Shown piece by piece: positions 48,912-61,958 of a DNA stretch of 64,000 nt. How positions within the stretch are numbered: the stretch's first letter is position 1; the number at the start of each line of letters is the position of its first letter. The notes under the pieces are model-generated. The model made no database searches. It had not been told where the DNA came from and worked only from the letters and a program-made list of their open reading frames with translations. Source of the stretch: Psettodes erumei (lineage: Eukaryota; Chordata; Actinopteri; Pleuronectiformes; Psettodidae); contig JAFBJZ010000592.1 of NCBI GenBank assembly GCA_016785225.1, positions 248,001 to 312,000 of the forward strand. The letters run 5' to 3'. Both the position numbers and the translations under genes were made by a program.

Positions 48912-51900
48912 GTGAGTTACTGCATCTTTTCCACTTTCACCTGTTCACGTGTGTGCGCGGCGTTAGTTTCCCTTGGTGCTCAATAGCGCATCAAACGGAA
49001 TCAAATAGGTTTTTGTCGGCTTTGCATCTGACAGGTAAGAACAATGAATCACATAGTTGCGGTGTGTGTTTTTTTTTTTTGGTTTTTTTTTTTTGGTGAT
49101 TTCCCTCTGAATCAGCCACCTCTGCTGCTACACCCACTCATGTTTCCCTTAATCTTCTATGGGGTGTAGTCCCCTGAAACTAGAAATGTCACAGCACACA
49201 GACTGGAAAAAGAAAAATCTTTTTCTTCTAAACACTTCCAGCTTCTTTTTCTCTTTGTTTTCAGGCTCCAGCTTGGTGAATGGTGTTGTGTCGGTTTGAA
49301 AAGGTCAGGGTGGTCACACAGCTTCATTTACAGCTGTCGTCTATTTAAGGATGAAATGCACTTTATTCCCCTTTTCAAGGCCCTTTTTTACTCATTAATG
49401 AAGTATGCAGACTTAACTTTGTCCTTTTTTTTTTTTAAACGTTTTGAATGGAGTAGTACACTGCCTTCAGTGCTGCAGGTGCAGTGCAATTGGAGAAAGA
49501 TGGATGCACTCTGCTCCTATCTGTCACTGTAGTGTCATTTTATCATCATTAACGCTGACAATCCTAACTCCTAAACGTACTGCTCGACACAGGAACACTA
49601 AGTGCATCTTTTGTTTACTGGAGCCTTTCTGTAATCTCATCTGTCGAGTGCTTTCCTGTCTGACGAGAGGATATGCAACACATTTTTGAAATATTGTTTT
49701 GCGAGCAAACCAAACCTCAGTAGGCTTTTTGCCGTCTCTACCAGGAAGTTCTGAAGCGACCTCTTTTACTGTAACCACATTTTGCCTTCTCGCTCCATTC
49801 TTACTTACATAAGGCCTGTGCTTCTCTTTTTATACTGCTATGAGGAATCCAAAAATAGGTTTTGCTTTTTCCTGTGTTTTTCTTTTTATTTCAAAGGCAT
49901 GGTTGGAATCCTCCTGAGCATGATTTGATTTGGATCTGCATGCTGCAAGTTTTGCTAAAATCTTCAGCTGTCTGCAGTGGCTTTCTGTCTGTTGGAACAG
50001 AAAGAAATTTTTCTCATAGCAGAAACACACCCACCATGCAGATCTCAGACATAAATAAGATCATATATCTACTGTATGTGTGCAAAACTTGGTGCATGTT
50101 GCTGGACACGTGAGGTCAATAAGATTTTTCACTCCCACACACTTAAAATCCCATAAAGCACTGGAGCAGTAACTGATCCATGTTGTTTTCAGTGGCAGAC
50201 TCAACTCAGAGGAATCTGGATACAGCTCATTTATTCCAGCTCACTCCTGGGGGTCTTACTCAACCTCCCGCCACCACCTACATACCTGCAGGACTGTGGG
50301 ACTTGTCTGGTGGAAAGCTCGCGCTGGCATAGAGCGTCAGCAGTTTGGCGCTGTCGCCACACGCAGACTTGGATTTGTGATGGCTGTAGTAGGAACAGCG
50401 GGGCGGCGGAGGGGGAAACAGTGTTAATCACATGAGATGCAGATTCCTCTCGTGCACAGGGAAATTGTTGCGGGGACCACTTGGGCTCCTGTCATCACAA
50501 CTACACAGTGAAGACATGCAAGGAGATAGGATCTGGCCTCAGCCATAACCTCTGGAGAGAGGTGAATGAAACGGGTGGTAGTCTTATCAGTGTTTGGACA
50601 TGTCTTACATTTTTTGACTGTCGTAGGTGAGGCTAGTTTGGTAGATGGCTTTAAAGATTAAATCTGCTGTGACTACATGACTGCTGCCTGACTGTATATG
50701 TGAGAGGCTGAAACATAAAATCAGAGCTGATAGGTGTATGGTCACTATATGATGAGGTTAACGCAGCATGTGTATTCCTACTTCTTATCTGCTCCTTCAC
50801 TGGTCACAGGGTCAGTGCATTTGCCTACAGTTCCAGTGAAACCAGCCTTAAAAAAAAAAAAAAATCTGAGGCTAATCACATTGTGTTCTGTCGTCATGCC
50901 AGGATGGTTTAAAAAAATGCACTCCTGAAAAGGGCATCGCTGATTAACAGTCATCCTTCGTGCAGTCGTAGCCTTTAAAAATACTGTGCACGTCAACTCG
51001 AGTGGAGCTGCACCAAATATTTTTGAGTTAATCCTGTCAAATGTACTCAATTGCATTTTTTTTTTTTAAGTCCTGTTTCCACTTCTCAAAGCCCAAGATA
51101 ATATTTCCAAATTGCTTGTTTTGTCTAACCAACAGTCCGAAACCCAAAGATGTAAAAGTTGGTGTTTGCGGAAAGATTAAGAAAACTGCCAAATCCAATG
51201 TGTTTATGAAGCTGAACCAGTGAATTCAAATGATTTGAAAAGTACTGACATGATGAAGTGTACTGATAAATTTTTGACAAACAGAATATTTTCAGCTGGA
51301 GACCCTGGTAATCCTTCTAGGCTGACAGTACAGGACTGACTGTGTGGCATTACCTGCCCGTCCCATCTGTGCTCTGGCTGGATGTGGCATTAGGAAGCTG
51401 GCAGGACCAGGCATGCCTTAATTTGACTGGGTCAAGAGATAAAGAGGTTTACAGGCTTCTGCCATGCCGGCCTCACACAGAGACCCGTTTGGCCTAAGAT
51501 GCAGGTCTTGTCACCTCTCCCGCAGAATTACTTGTCATCTGGCCATTTGAAGTGTTTGTGTATTACGTGCAGCCGGAACATCATCACATTCAGACATGGC
51601 GACCGAGTGTGCGCCGTCAGTCATAGACACTGGTTAACTAGCTGGGCTCTGCTGATTTTTACGTAATACATTTACAGGTTGGTTACTTATAGAAACCCTT
51701 AACGTGCCACCTCCTAGGAGTGATTCTGCTTTACGAGAGCTACGCATTGAGCCCTGCAGGACACTTGAAGCATTAATATGTGTGACTGTAGTCTGTGTGT
51801 ATGTTTGTTTCCTCCCAGGTTGACTCTTCACTTGTGCGTCCCCCACTTCCTCCTCATTGTGCCCCTTTTATGTTTTATTAGGCCGATGTTCTGTTATTCT

Positions 51901-54900
51901 TAGCTGAGCAGGATGTTTATACGATCCCTGAACAGAAATATGACTGGCAAGGCCCGAGTGTTTATCTTTCTCTCGCTCCCCTCTCCTCCTCTTCTGCTCA
52001 GGTCTTCACTGTCACTGTTCATCCCTCCATCCCTTCCTCTGCTGCTTTTTGCATGCCTGCCTCACATTGCCACGCCTGGCATTATTTTTTTCCATGTTAA
52101 ACCTTGCGTATCCTTTAAGCCCTTTTTTTTTTTCTTCTTCTTCTTCTTCTTCTTATTTCTGGATACCCGGCTATTGTTCCGGGCCAAGATTGCTGTGTGG
52201 TCTGACTGGTGCAGTAAATGTTATTTTGCACTGATTAATACAGATGCTTTTCTGTTTTAGAGTCAACCTACACCCTGCTGTGATGTCAGTGTTTCCTCAT
52301 GAAAGCCACAAGGGGAATGTATAAATTTAGGGATGGAAAAACTGATAAATTGGCCATTACTTCAGGGGGTTAAAGATCTCCTGGTACTGAGTGACTCATG
52401 CCACTCGATTCTCCAAGGATGAATTTGTGCTAATTGTGCTTCGAAGACTTCACAAAGACTGACGCATGTAGTGTGTCGGGGGTGTGTGTGAAATGTTAAC
52501 TATCTGCAACTTAATTTGCCTCAAAAGATCACAAATATACAGCATGCAAACTTTTCCTTGAATACAGTGTTATCTATGTAAAGTTTGATTTCTTCTTTCA
52601 CTGTTTTTAGGGATTTTTGTGCAGGAAAGATTGGCAGAATTTAAGATGAACTTCCACATGTAGTGTGAGTTTGTCAGAAAAGTTCAACAATAAACTCACG
52701 TGCCAGTAAACAGGAAGAGGAATGGATTTATTAAGACTGTTTTATGTAGGACAGACCATTTCATAATTGGAGTTGCAGATGAAGTGAGGTTTTGACTGTT
52801 TATTTTAAAAGGGATCTCTGTTTAACTTATGAAATCCTAAAATGATTCAGCATTTTTACTTTTTCTGCAGTTATCCAACAGAAGCAAAAAATATTTAGTT
52901 AAATGAAACTGCAGTAATGCTCCTCCATTTTAAAACTATATTTTGTTTTTGTTTTTTTAACATTCTGCTTTATCCAAAAGTAAACATTTTTATGCCACAA
53001 AGTCGGTTGAACAAAGCCACTGAATCTGATCATGTGTGGCAGGGAGCAAGCTTTTTGTGGCGAGCTGTTTTCTTTGTCCTTTATAGCCAGCGACCACACA
53101 AACCACAAGCCTGTGGCCACTGACCACAAGGCACCAGGCTTTAAATAGAGAGCGTGAGAAGGCCACTGAGTATCTTGTCTCAAGACAGCATCTATGTCAG
53201 TCCTGGGACCCACTGCAATCCATTTAAAAAAAAAAAAAACTTTACTACAGCAAAGCTGGGTAGTGCATGCATGGATAAACAACCTCTTGGTAACTTTTGT
53301 CTAAAACGGAAAGTTTGGCCGAGCTTTGATGGAACCGAGTGTGTCGAGTTCGTCCCCAGTCAAATACCACAGCACGCCCCCAGCGCTTTCTCATAATGAC
53401 TGCGTTCTCTGCTTGCTCGTGCAAGAGCACATCATCCTGTATTTAGCGACGGCCACTTTATTGCATGCTCCACCATGAGCTGTGCAGCTTTGCAGTGTAT
53501 TGTCACAGCAGAGCTGAGCACGGACTGGATGTGGTCATGATGTGCCTCTTATAAACAAAGCTGGCACATGTATCAGGACTTTGCGTGCAGGCAGGAGGAT
53601 GGTTTAATATGAGTGGTGTTCTTTATATATGTGATTTGTCGACCGTGAATACAACTGGACTCCCCTGGTACATTCAATGCAAAACAAATTGGGACCACGT
53701 TTATGTTAAGTGTGTAACATTTCAATGTCGTACTTGGATGTGAGCCGGAATCATGACAGTGCTTCTTCTCTTCTTCGTTCAACCCCCGTAGCCCAGTATT
53801 TGTGCCCAGCCGAGATATGACTGAGGTGATGATCAACAGCACCCCCATGGAGGACATGAGGCTCAGCCCCAGCAAGGACAGACTGTCCTTCCAGGTAGGA
53901 CACAAACACACACACACACACACACACACACTGCTTCTGTCCCTACTTGTACATTTTCATGTGACAGGGCCATTTTATACCCGTCTTCATCCATTCATTA
54001 TCATGAATTGGATGGACGTCAGGATGGACAGCCGTGAACTGCCGCTGGGGTTTTGTGATTTATTTCTCAGAAAAGTAAAATTCACTCTCTTTTTTTTTTA
54101 CCCTGTGAAACGGTGGTGGTCCCAGTCGGTCATGAATTCTAAACATGCAGGGGAAATGTATGTAGCGGAAATTTGTCTGTAATTTACTGGGATTTGTCAC
54201 AAAAATAAACCCTGTAGATTCAGAGGGATGAGGGAAGTGGCCATCAGGTGGTCTTGACAAGTTGTTTGGCTGCAGCTTTGTTTTACTGTCAGCTCAACAA
54301 GGCCATCCTGGAAACAAAACTACTTATACACCCAGCTGCTTGCTTGTTTAGTGTCTCATTTGTACCTGGGGTGGGGGGGGAAAGAATTAAAGGGCCCTGT
54401 GTTAATACTTAACTTTCAGAATCTTTCACAGTAAAATGGGTTAAAGTCAAAACATTTATGATTTGGTCAGGGTCGGTCATGGGTACCAAACTATTCTTCA
54501 ACAAATGGGCCACCAGCTGAAGCTTTTACAACCCACAGGGCATAAAGGCCGTTTCCTGTTGGAAGATGGATCATTTCATACAAGACTGATACAACTTCAT
54601 TATTTGTATGAAAGGTATGCTCTCTGCACGCCTATAAATCTAATACAACGGTCTTCCAACGCCATGCTGCATACAGACGTTGGCTGAGAGGATGTAGACT
54701 GTCCCAAAAGGAAAAGGTTGGCTTCCTCTCCCAGTTCACACTCCAGCTGTGAGTCTGTCTGAGAGGATGAGAGGAGCGGATAGAGGCGGGGGTGCCAATA
54801 CGCCACTTCTCTACTCTTTCCATCCCCAATCTGTCTTTTCTCACCTCGGCCACTTGCCCAAGGTCCCAGCCACTCCTCAGAGATGCACCCTATGAAGCGT

Positions 54901-56820
54901 TGATGTTGCATCAGTCACTTCCTCCATTATGGGGGGGCTTGAAACAAATTGTTTGACCATTAAATTGCAGCTGCACCTACAAAAACTATTAAAATGAATG
55001 GGACTTGCTGGTGAAAGGGGATGAGTAAGTAGCTACTCATTTAGTGAATTATCATCTCAAAAGGCAATGTCATACTTAGAGCTTATAGTATGCGTGTGCA
55101 CCCCCCCAGAACCCGACCACACACACCCCAGAAGATCCTAAAATAGGCATTGCCCGGCTGATGTGTCGTCGCTTCCTGCCACTGGAAGCAAAACAAGTTA
55201 TGACATGTTGGCTAAGGGTCCAAAGGCAAGGTCACTCACTGCCCGACTCTGAAGCACAGTGAGGACTGGCGATGCAGGTCAGGAAATGTAGATGCACGCA
55301 GGCGTTTATGCACTAATATAATCACACGCGGTTCTACATGCGTCCGTTTTCGGAGAATGTAAAAGAGACAGACATGCTTTCATAACCTGACACATTGTCA
55401 CATTCACGAGGCATATTTATAGCGCTTTGTCTTTTTCCTCCCTTCTCATCTGTCTCTTATGGAATTCATGGAGACTTGGACACAGCTGGATCCCCTCTAT
55501 CTCCTCGTCTCAGTCTCTCTCCTGCCTCATCTAATGCTTTCTTTCCACTCGGCGCTTTGCCCAGACAGCGACATTGCACCCACCCCCCACCCTCCAATGT
55601 CTTGGAGTGAAATATGCAGGTCTAAAAATATTCATCCACTTTATCCAAACAACAGCAAAAAAAAAAATGCTGTTCTTGGACCAGGAGTGGCAGGCTTTTC
55701 TTCCCCCCTGGGCCATTTCTCTGGTTCCTGAGAACAGAGAAAAGTCGGGAGGTTGATGTCCAATCTCGCCAGGATAGGGAATACATGTAATCTCTCGTCA
55801 GAATGTCTCTCATGCCCTTCAGTTTAGATCCAAACTTTTCTGCTAGTGGCATGCTGCGTTTATAAGCAAACATTAGCCTGGCTTTGCAGATAAATCAGCT
55901 GATTTCATGCTCTTACCTAAACCTTTTTTTCTTTACTCCATTTCCACAGGAATGTAAGGCATTCAACAATAAATGCTGACAATAATCGGGCTAGATATTC
56001 TATTAAAACAAACCGTGTTCCGGTCAACCTTTCACCTTTTTTGTGTGTTTACCTTACTGATTGGAAATGCTATGATTACACTCTTGTATAATCTTCTGAG
56101 TAGCGGGTGATGTTACCGGATGAGTTCATAAGCAGCTCCAAGCTGCTTGGCACAATGCCTTCCAAAGCATCTAGATTAAATATGATGCAGCGTTTACGGT
56201 AAATCGTGCTAGACATAGCTCATTTACCCATTCGCAGCCACTGATGTAACTTTTTATTCTTGGGTGAGCACTGACGCTACAGTATGTGCGTGGAAAGCTA
56301 GCTTGGCTGTGAGGGGTACGTGGGATGGATTGGAGCAGGTATGCCACTGGGACTTTAAGCAACCGCTTCCCATGACAGATGTTTAGTCTTCACAACACTT
56401 CCTTCACAGTTGCCAGCCCTGTATTGATGCCTGCGACACTTCCACAAGTTGCGTTGGGAGCCTGCCACACTCTTAGCTCTGATCAGAAATATGCTAACAA
56501 ATTTTTGTGCTTCACAGCTTACTTGGTCTGTAGGAACTCCTGAGGTTAGTGATGGATTCCTTACCTTCATTTTACTCTCGCCTCTCCTGTTTAGATATTC
56601 CCCGACCCCTCAGACTTTGACCGCTGCTGTAAAGCTCAAGGATCGCCTGCCGTCCATCGTGGTTGAGCCGACGGAGGGAGAGGTCGAGAGTGGGGAGCTT
56701 CGCTGGCCTCCAGAAGAGTTCCTGGTCAGCGAAGAGGAGGAGGACGATGAAGAAGAGGCGGCGACGCGCAATAATGGCAGCATCCAAAATGGACAGCCCT
56801 CACAGAATTCTCAGCATTAG
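48883..56820 (+). CDS. lbh: LBH, limb bud and heart development protein (exons 48883-48911, 53792-53894, 56595-56820; frameshift in exon 3)
   Basis: LBH is a small acidic, largely disordered nuclear cofactor of transcription, a Wnt target in mammals, acting in heart, limb and neural-crest development. Spliced exons read MSVFPPQIYCPVFVPSRD, then MTEVMINSTPMEDMRLSPSK, then IFPDPSDFDRCCK, then LKDRLPSIVVEPTEGEVESG, then ELRWPPEEFLV and an acidic tail. This matches vertebrate LBH in order and length (about 118 residues if the frame were continuous; human 105). Both splice junctions are GT-AG, and the first splits the Cys codon of the conserved CP pair. As given, one extra A in the AAA at 56631-56633 shifts the frame after RCCK. 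Literal translation gives about 67 residues ending at TGA 56664-56666. The downstream frame stays open and conserved to TAG 56818-56820, so an assembly error or a very recent mutation is likely. The identity is sure; intactness is not. Confidence 0.9.
48912..53791 (+). other. lbh: lbh intron 1
   Basis: About 4.9 kb, donor GTGAGT and acceptor CCCCCGTAG. It contains T-rich runs near 49069-49094, a (CTT)n tract at 52133-52155 and otherwise unique sequence. No nested gene is recognisable. Confidence 0.72.
52133..52155. repeat. (CTT)n microsatellite in lbh intron 1
   Basis: A trinucleotide run following a poly-T stretch. Confidence 0.9.
53792..53894 (+). CDS. lbh: lbh coding exon 2
   Basis: It completes the Cys codon, then encodes 34 residues including MTEVMINSTPMEDMRLSPSK and ending RLSFQ in phase 0 at donor GTAGGA. 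Human LBH has MTEVMMNTQPMEEIGLSPRK at the same place. Confidence 0.92.
53895..56594 (+). other. lbh: lbh intron 2
   Basis: About 2.7 kb, donor GTAGGA and acceptor CTCCTGTTTAG after a good pyrimidine tract. A (CA)13 run starts only 12 bp past the donor. The remainder is unique non-coding sequence. Confidence 0.82.
53907..53930. repeat. (CA)n microsatellite next to the lbh exon 2 donor
   Basis: A perfect CA run close to a 5' splice site. CA repeats in this position are known hnRNP L binding elements that can modulate splicing. An effect here is inference. Confidence 0.93.
56595..56820 (+). CDS. lbh: lbh coding exon 3, with +1 frameshift at 56631-56633
   Basis: From the acceptor the phase-0 frame gives IFPDPSDFDRCCK, identical to the LBH core. 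The next conserved block (LKDRLPSIVVEPTEGEVESG) is in the +1 frame because AAAGCTC is found where AAGCTC would keep frame. No AG acceptor one base away can rescue it. The C-terminal part keeps ELRWPPEEFLV, then an acidic run (EEEEDDEEEAA) and a short polar tail not seen in mammals. Confidence 0.9.
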
Positions 56821-58405
56821 AGGCTGTGTTGCAGCATCCATACTCCCCTGTTCAATTTCTCTCTGATCAACTCTCCCACCCACACACTGGTCACACTTCA
56901 CCCTGGCACTCGACGAACTCAACAGGTGGGCACGCGGTCAGTGTCTTGCAATACCATCTTGTTGCCCTTCACCCCAAAGCATCACTCCCATGAGAGAAGA
57001 AATACACACATGTGCGCACACACTTTCTCACACAATAATTGTATCCTCCTGAACTGCAAACACACCACAAACAGAAATGGGAAAAGGACACCAACAGCTC
57101 TAACCCACCAACCTCCTACCATGCCAACCACCATGTGTGTCTAGGCCCAGAACGGATGTCCCTTTGGACCGCAGCAGCACCGTGCTCCATGGACAGGTCT
57201 TACACTGCAGGGGGGCAACTACTGCTCTGTACTTTTCTCCAAAATGGCTGGCATCATGACCCCAGAGACTTAATACTTGCATAGAGAACTATTGTGGTAC
57301 CCGTGGGGATCATCATCCACACCTGTGTTTCAGTTTCTGGATTGATATGTTAATTGTTATGATTGCCACTGCTGTCCATAGATTTGTCTCTTTCTAAGAA
57401 GTGAAGGTTTTGTGATTTGTCTGTTTTTTGAGATGTGGGTATTTTGTGCAAAACTGGGGAATTTTTTTTTTCTTTGCACCTCACAGGATTTAACAAGTTA
57501 TATTTTTGCAACCTTGTCTCATGAAAAAGTGAAAACGGGATTTAAGAAAGGCATACCCTGCTTATCGGAAGTACTTGTGTGATAAATTAATTGTACAAGA
57601 CTTGCTGGACTATGAGGGCACAGTCATGTTGTGATCAACCAACTGTAGTTTTAAGATTCTAACACTGAAAACAAAATGTGACTCAAGCATGTTATTGTTC
57701 AAAAGGGTTGAGTTAATAAGGATGGGGAAATTGTTTATTTTGTAAAGAATTCGCTAAAGCAATGTACGGCCCCAGTGAAGGATGTGTAAATACCCAGTGA
57801 GCCAACGTCTGAGGCTGTATACACCTGAACTGAAAACTGATTCGTTCCTGGTCTTCCTGTTCATTTTGAAAACAGCCATCCATTTGACATTGTGAAGTTC
57901 AGTTCACAGGGTAATTCACATTTGGGACAGAGTTCACAAGCGAGGGATACAGAGCATCTGTTATGGTGTTAAACTCTTACTCACAGTACAATTAGTCCTG
58001 ATGCTTGCCAAACAGCTGTTAATAGGAATAGTGTTTATTATTTGCTTTCAGGTAATGTCTAAATTTAGTTGCCTGTATTGCAATTTGGGTCTCCCGATTA
58101 CTAGTTTGTGAAACAAGTCTTGTCAATTAGTGGAAAAAAATGTCTTTTGTGTTCACAAAACTGTTTATACAAGCATGACTGATACTATATATTGCTGTTT
58201 TTTTTGTAATTTCTCATTTTGAGTGGCATTAGGGCTGTGTACAAAACATCTCTCTTTCCTCCTATCTGTCACCCACAGGTCCCACGTTGTTTCTGTAAAG
58301 CTCAGGGAGATTAGCCGCCATCTTATCTTTTCTCTTTTTTTTGTATTCAGACCACTTTTTCTCTGTTACACTTACAGAGGCTGTAAATAAACATTTGAAT
58401 TTGAT
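56821..58405 (+). other. lbh: lbh 3' UTR (end approximate)
   Basis: About 1.6 kb of AT-rich non-coding sequence after the TAG. The first clear AATAAA I find is at 58386-58391, inside CTGTAAATAAACATTTG. Long 3' UTRs are usual for LBH transcripts. The 160-codon minus-strand frame at 58262-58744 overlaps it and looks random. Confidence 0.5.
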
Positions 58406-61400
58406 ATCCAGCTGAGTGGCTGCTCTGAGAATTATTAAATATGGACAGTTATTGATGTAGTGAATTGGTCTTTTACTGGGATAATCCTCTAGCATGTTGA
58501 GTGTTGTTTCCAGGAGACTCTTGTGTTCACTTTCGTTTTCTTTTATGTGAAACCCCCCACCCCAACAGCTCTCTTCCGTGCTCCTTTCACCTGCAGTGGT
58601 TACAGAAAAAGCAGTATGACTTCCTGCCTGGTATTCTGTATGTGAGATACAGAATCTGTCTATGAATACAGATGCATGTATCAAATGTGTATATGTAAAA
58701 GTAAGAAGAGGCCACATGCTACTTCCTGTCTTCAGCTTGCACACAACTGAGCACAGTCTGACTCCTAGTTATAACCCAAATACTCCTCAGCACTGAACAA
58801 TTTTATACATTCTTAAAATATAACATTTTAAAAATAATAAATAATTCCGTCGAGTGATATGGAGAATGTTGGTTTGCCCTACCAGTCTTTAAGGGCCTTT
58901 ACAATTACAGAAGTATGAAGGGTAGTAAAGGGTATAAAAGCCTGTGGAAGTGACTCCTCACGCTCGGCCTATAAACACACCACAATGATGCAAGACTAAT
59001 AAAATGTGGTTGAGTGGAACATCTCTAATGGGGAACTTGGGGACTTTACAGGAATAAACAAAAAGCTTTCTGATCACTGTTACAGTTAAAACCTCTAAGG
59101 TGATTTGCTGCTATTTGCCGTATTAGTGACCCACTGGGTCAAGTTTGATTGCTGAGTACCGGGAATAGTCCATCAGAGTTGCTGCGGTATGTTCCTTCAG
59201 GGGCCAAGGGTCTGATAGATAGGCCAAGGTGATATTTTAAGGGCCTTATATTCACTTCCTGAAAGGAGAACAATGAACTGACATTCTATCCCGTTTCCTT
59301 CTTCCTGGAAAAAATTGGAACATAAAGAGTTATTAATACCCCCCAGTTGATAATGGTGGTCAACAGAGTGTGTCTGGCCCAGGGCTGGTTCTGAATAGGG
59401 CAGAAAACGAATGTCCTTTGTCCCTTTCTTAACGACTGTTCCTTGATCTCAATGGAAAATGTCATGAGATCATGGAAAAGAAGAAATAAGGAGTTAGGAA
59501 AGGACAGAGCACAGTATTTTGAGAGACTGACCGACCTCGCAGCCAGCTACGCAATCATGTGACATCAGCCAAGAACCTCTGAACTTTGCGTTGTCTTTCA
59601 AATATTGCTGGAAAAAGCAATATACTTCAGTGATAATAAAGAAATGTTATTCTTGAGGCTAAAGAATTATGAAAAGAAGCCTTGGAGCATCCCTCTTTGG
59701 CATTTGGACAATTTGAGGAGCTCTTTTAATATCTCTGTTCTTCTTCAGCCACTTCATAACTAATTAATTCCTCACTTTTGCAGTTAAAGAATTTTCAACT
59801 GTAACCATTCAAAATTAGGTGTCTGCACTAAAAACTGAGTCTGGAATTTGGCTGGCAGGATGTTGTTGTTAACAAAATATTTTTCATTCATAAAATTATT
59901 ATATTTTTGGATTGGGCAATTATTTTAGACTCCTCCAATCCCACTCAACAATCAACAGTTCAATATTGCAGGAATCTGTAGTTATACATCACCTGTAAAG
60001 ATCTAACATTAAAGGCCCTGTCAACCCATTTCATTAATTATCCTCTTTCTATGAATAACAGGGTTCCATTTGAATGCCAATGTTTTCTGCAAAAATTGTG
60101 GGTATTTCACTTGAGAAATTTCTGATTTGTGTTCTTTTGATTGATTGGTTATATAGTTGTGGCTATTGCATGTTGCAAGAAAAATTCTTTATTTGAATTT
60201 AGGGATATACGCTTGTGTTACCCTATGAACACCCCCCCTTTTAGTTGCCCTCACTACAGATTTAAATCACTTTATCTTCTTTATCTCTTGTGTAAAAAAA
60301 CGGTCAAAATAATGGTCAAAGGTGACAGCAGTCATTCTGCAGCTGGCAGGATGAGGAGGTCCTCTGTGACACAGGGGGAACGGAGAGTGTCTCGCACACC
60401 ATTGTTGGCACGAGGCACAGTATCTTTAAATGTGTATGGGAGCGTGTGCGCCTGGCCATGTATTAAAAACTGCTGTCAGAGTCCTCTGAGTGAAGTCACT
60501 GATAGCTCTTCTAGCTCATTCTTGGAATTCTTTCCAATGGAAACAATCCCATCGCTGATCCCAGTGTGTCAGCAGAGTCTGACCTGCCAACCCCTGAATT
60601 CTCCCTGACTCCCTGCTATAGTCCACATTAACTCTGTTTCTGTCACTCCTCTACACATAAACTCACACCAGCTCCTTCATGTACCCATAACAGCCCCCCC
60701 ACCCGCGCCGCCTCCAGTCTTCTGTGTCAAGAGGAGAAAAATAATGCTTATCCGATGAACTCTTTTTCCACTCCCTCCCCATTTTACTTTTCTCTCCAGT
60801 ATAGTTGTTTTCTTGTTCTTTCTATTTTTGCTGCCCCAGACTTTTATCCCTTTCTGTTGTTTCAGCAAGTTTCCCATACTTACATGACAGTAGAAATGTG
60901 CTCTGCATTCCCACAGTGCAGGTTATGTAATTTAAGTTAACATTTCATTCTAAACAGTGCCCCTGTTCCTATAACCTTGCTATTTTAGTACTGCAACCTT
61001 ACTGTATAAGCCACCAAGGTTTATTCTGTGTGCACACATAACTCTGTCTGTGTGTGTTTGTGCAAAGCGTGCAAACGGGTGCATGTGCTCCAATTGGTTT
61101 TATGTATAACCGTGTCTGTTATTGTGAGTGCCATGTGCGTAAGGGAAAGATTCTTTTCCCATGGTTCCTCAAGTGTGAGAAGAAAGTAGAGCTCTCAGGA
61201 CACGAAGCAAAAAACTCTGCTGGTTATATATAACCTGTCTGGAGACGGCCCACCAAGCGTAGACACATATCTGGCACTGTCACTGAGATAAGGGCTAGAA
61301 TATGATATGCTGAGAAGCATACAACAAGGAGAGATGATTAAAAGGTGAACAAGTCAGGGAAAGAAAAAGAAGGATGTCGAGGAGGTGCAGTATAAAGAAC

Positions 61401-61935
61401 ACCTTCAATGTAACATGGGTAAATCACAGATTAAAGACTGGTTGTCTCTCTTGGAGGCCAATTTAGATAAGACTTAGTGAGATAAGGTGAAATGCAACCA
61501 TGGCAAAAATGACACTTGGGAACCCATTTGGTTTCATCATGCCCTCATAAAACTTAACTAACTCTAATTTTCCAAATGACATTCTAAACAGCATGGGTGG
61601 AAAACATTGCATGAGACCTCAGTGAGGCAAACTATTTTGTTGTAATCTGTCCTTTCTCTGGAGGCATTTGACATTTGAAAACCCCACAGCTCTGTGTGAT
61701 ATGTCAATCCAGAACAGAGGACCACAGAGTAGTGAATGCTATTCAAAACAAGCCTGCACAACAATTTCACAATTAATCACAGTCACGCACACTTAATACT
61801 TCTGCCAAACTGTTCTCTGTACCTGGCATGTCTGCAGACCAGAGGCATAATGCAACCGCTGGAGCACATATTTGGATAGATGAGTCTGAGCACCCTGGGA
61901 CTCATTACCAATGTCAAGGAGGTTATGTTTTGGAG

Positions 61936-61958
61936 TCTGTCTGTCTGTCTGTCTGTCT
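61936..61958. repeat. (GTCT)n microsatellite
   Basis: Perfect tetranucleotide run of nearly six units. Confidence 0.92.

Noticed and set aside
56590..56600. An alternative acceptor restoring the lbh frame
   Set aside because: The needed +1 position has no AG in front of it, and the amino acids before the insertion match LBH only in the splice-defined frame.
58262..58744. 160-codon minus-strand open frame
   Set aside because: It overlaps the antisense of the lbh 3' UTR and shows no protein-like features.
60141..60608. 155-codon plus-strand open frame
   Set aside because: Random-looking translation with no domain and no supporting signals.
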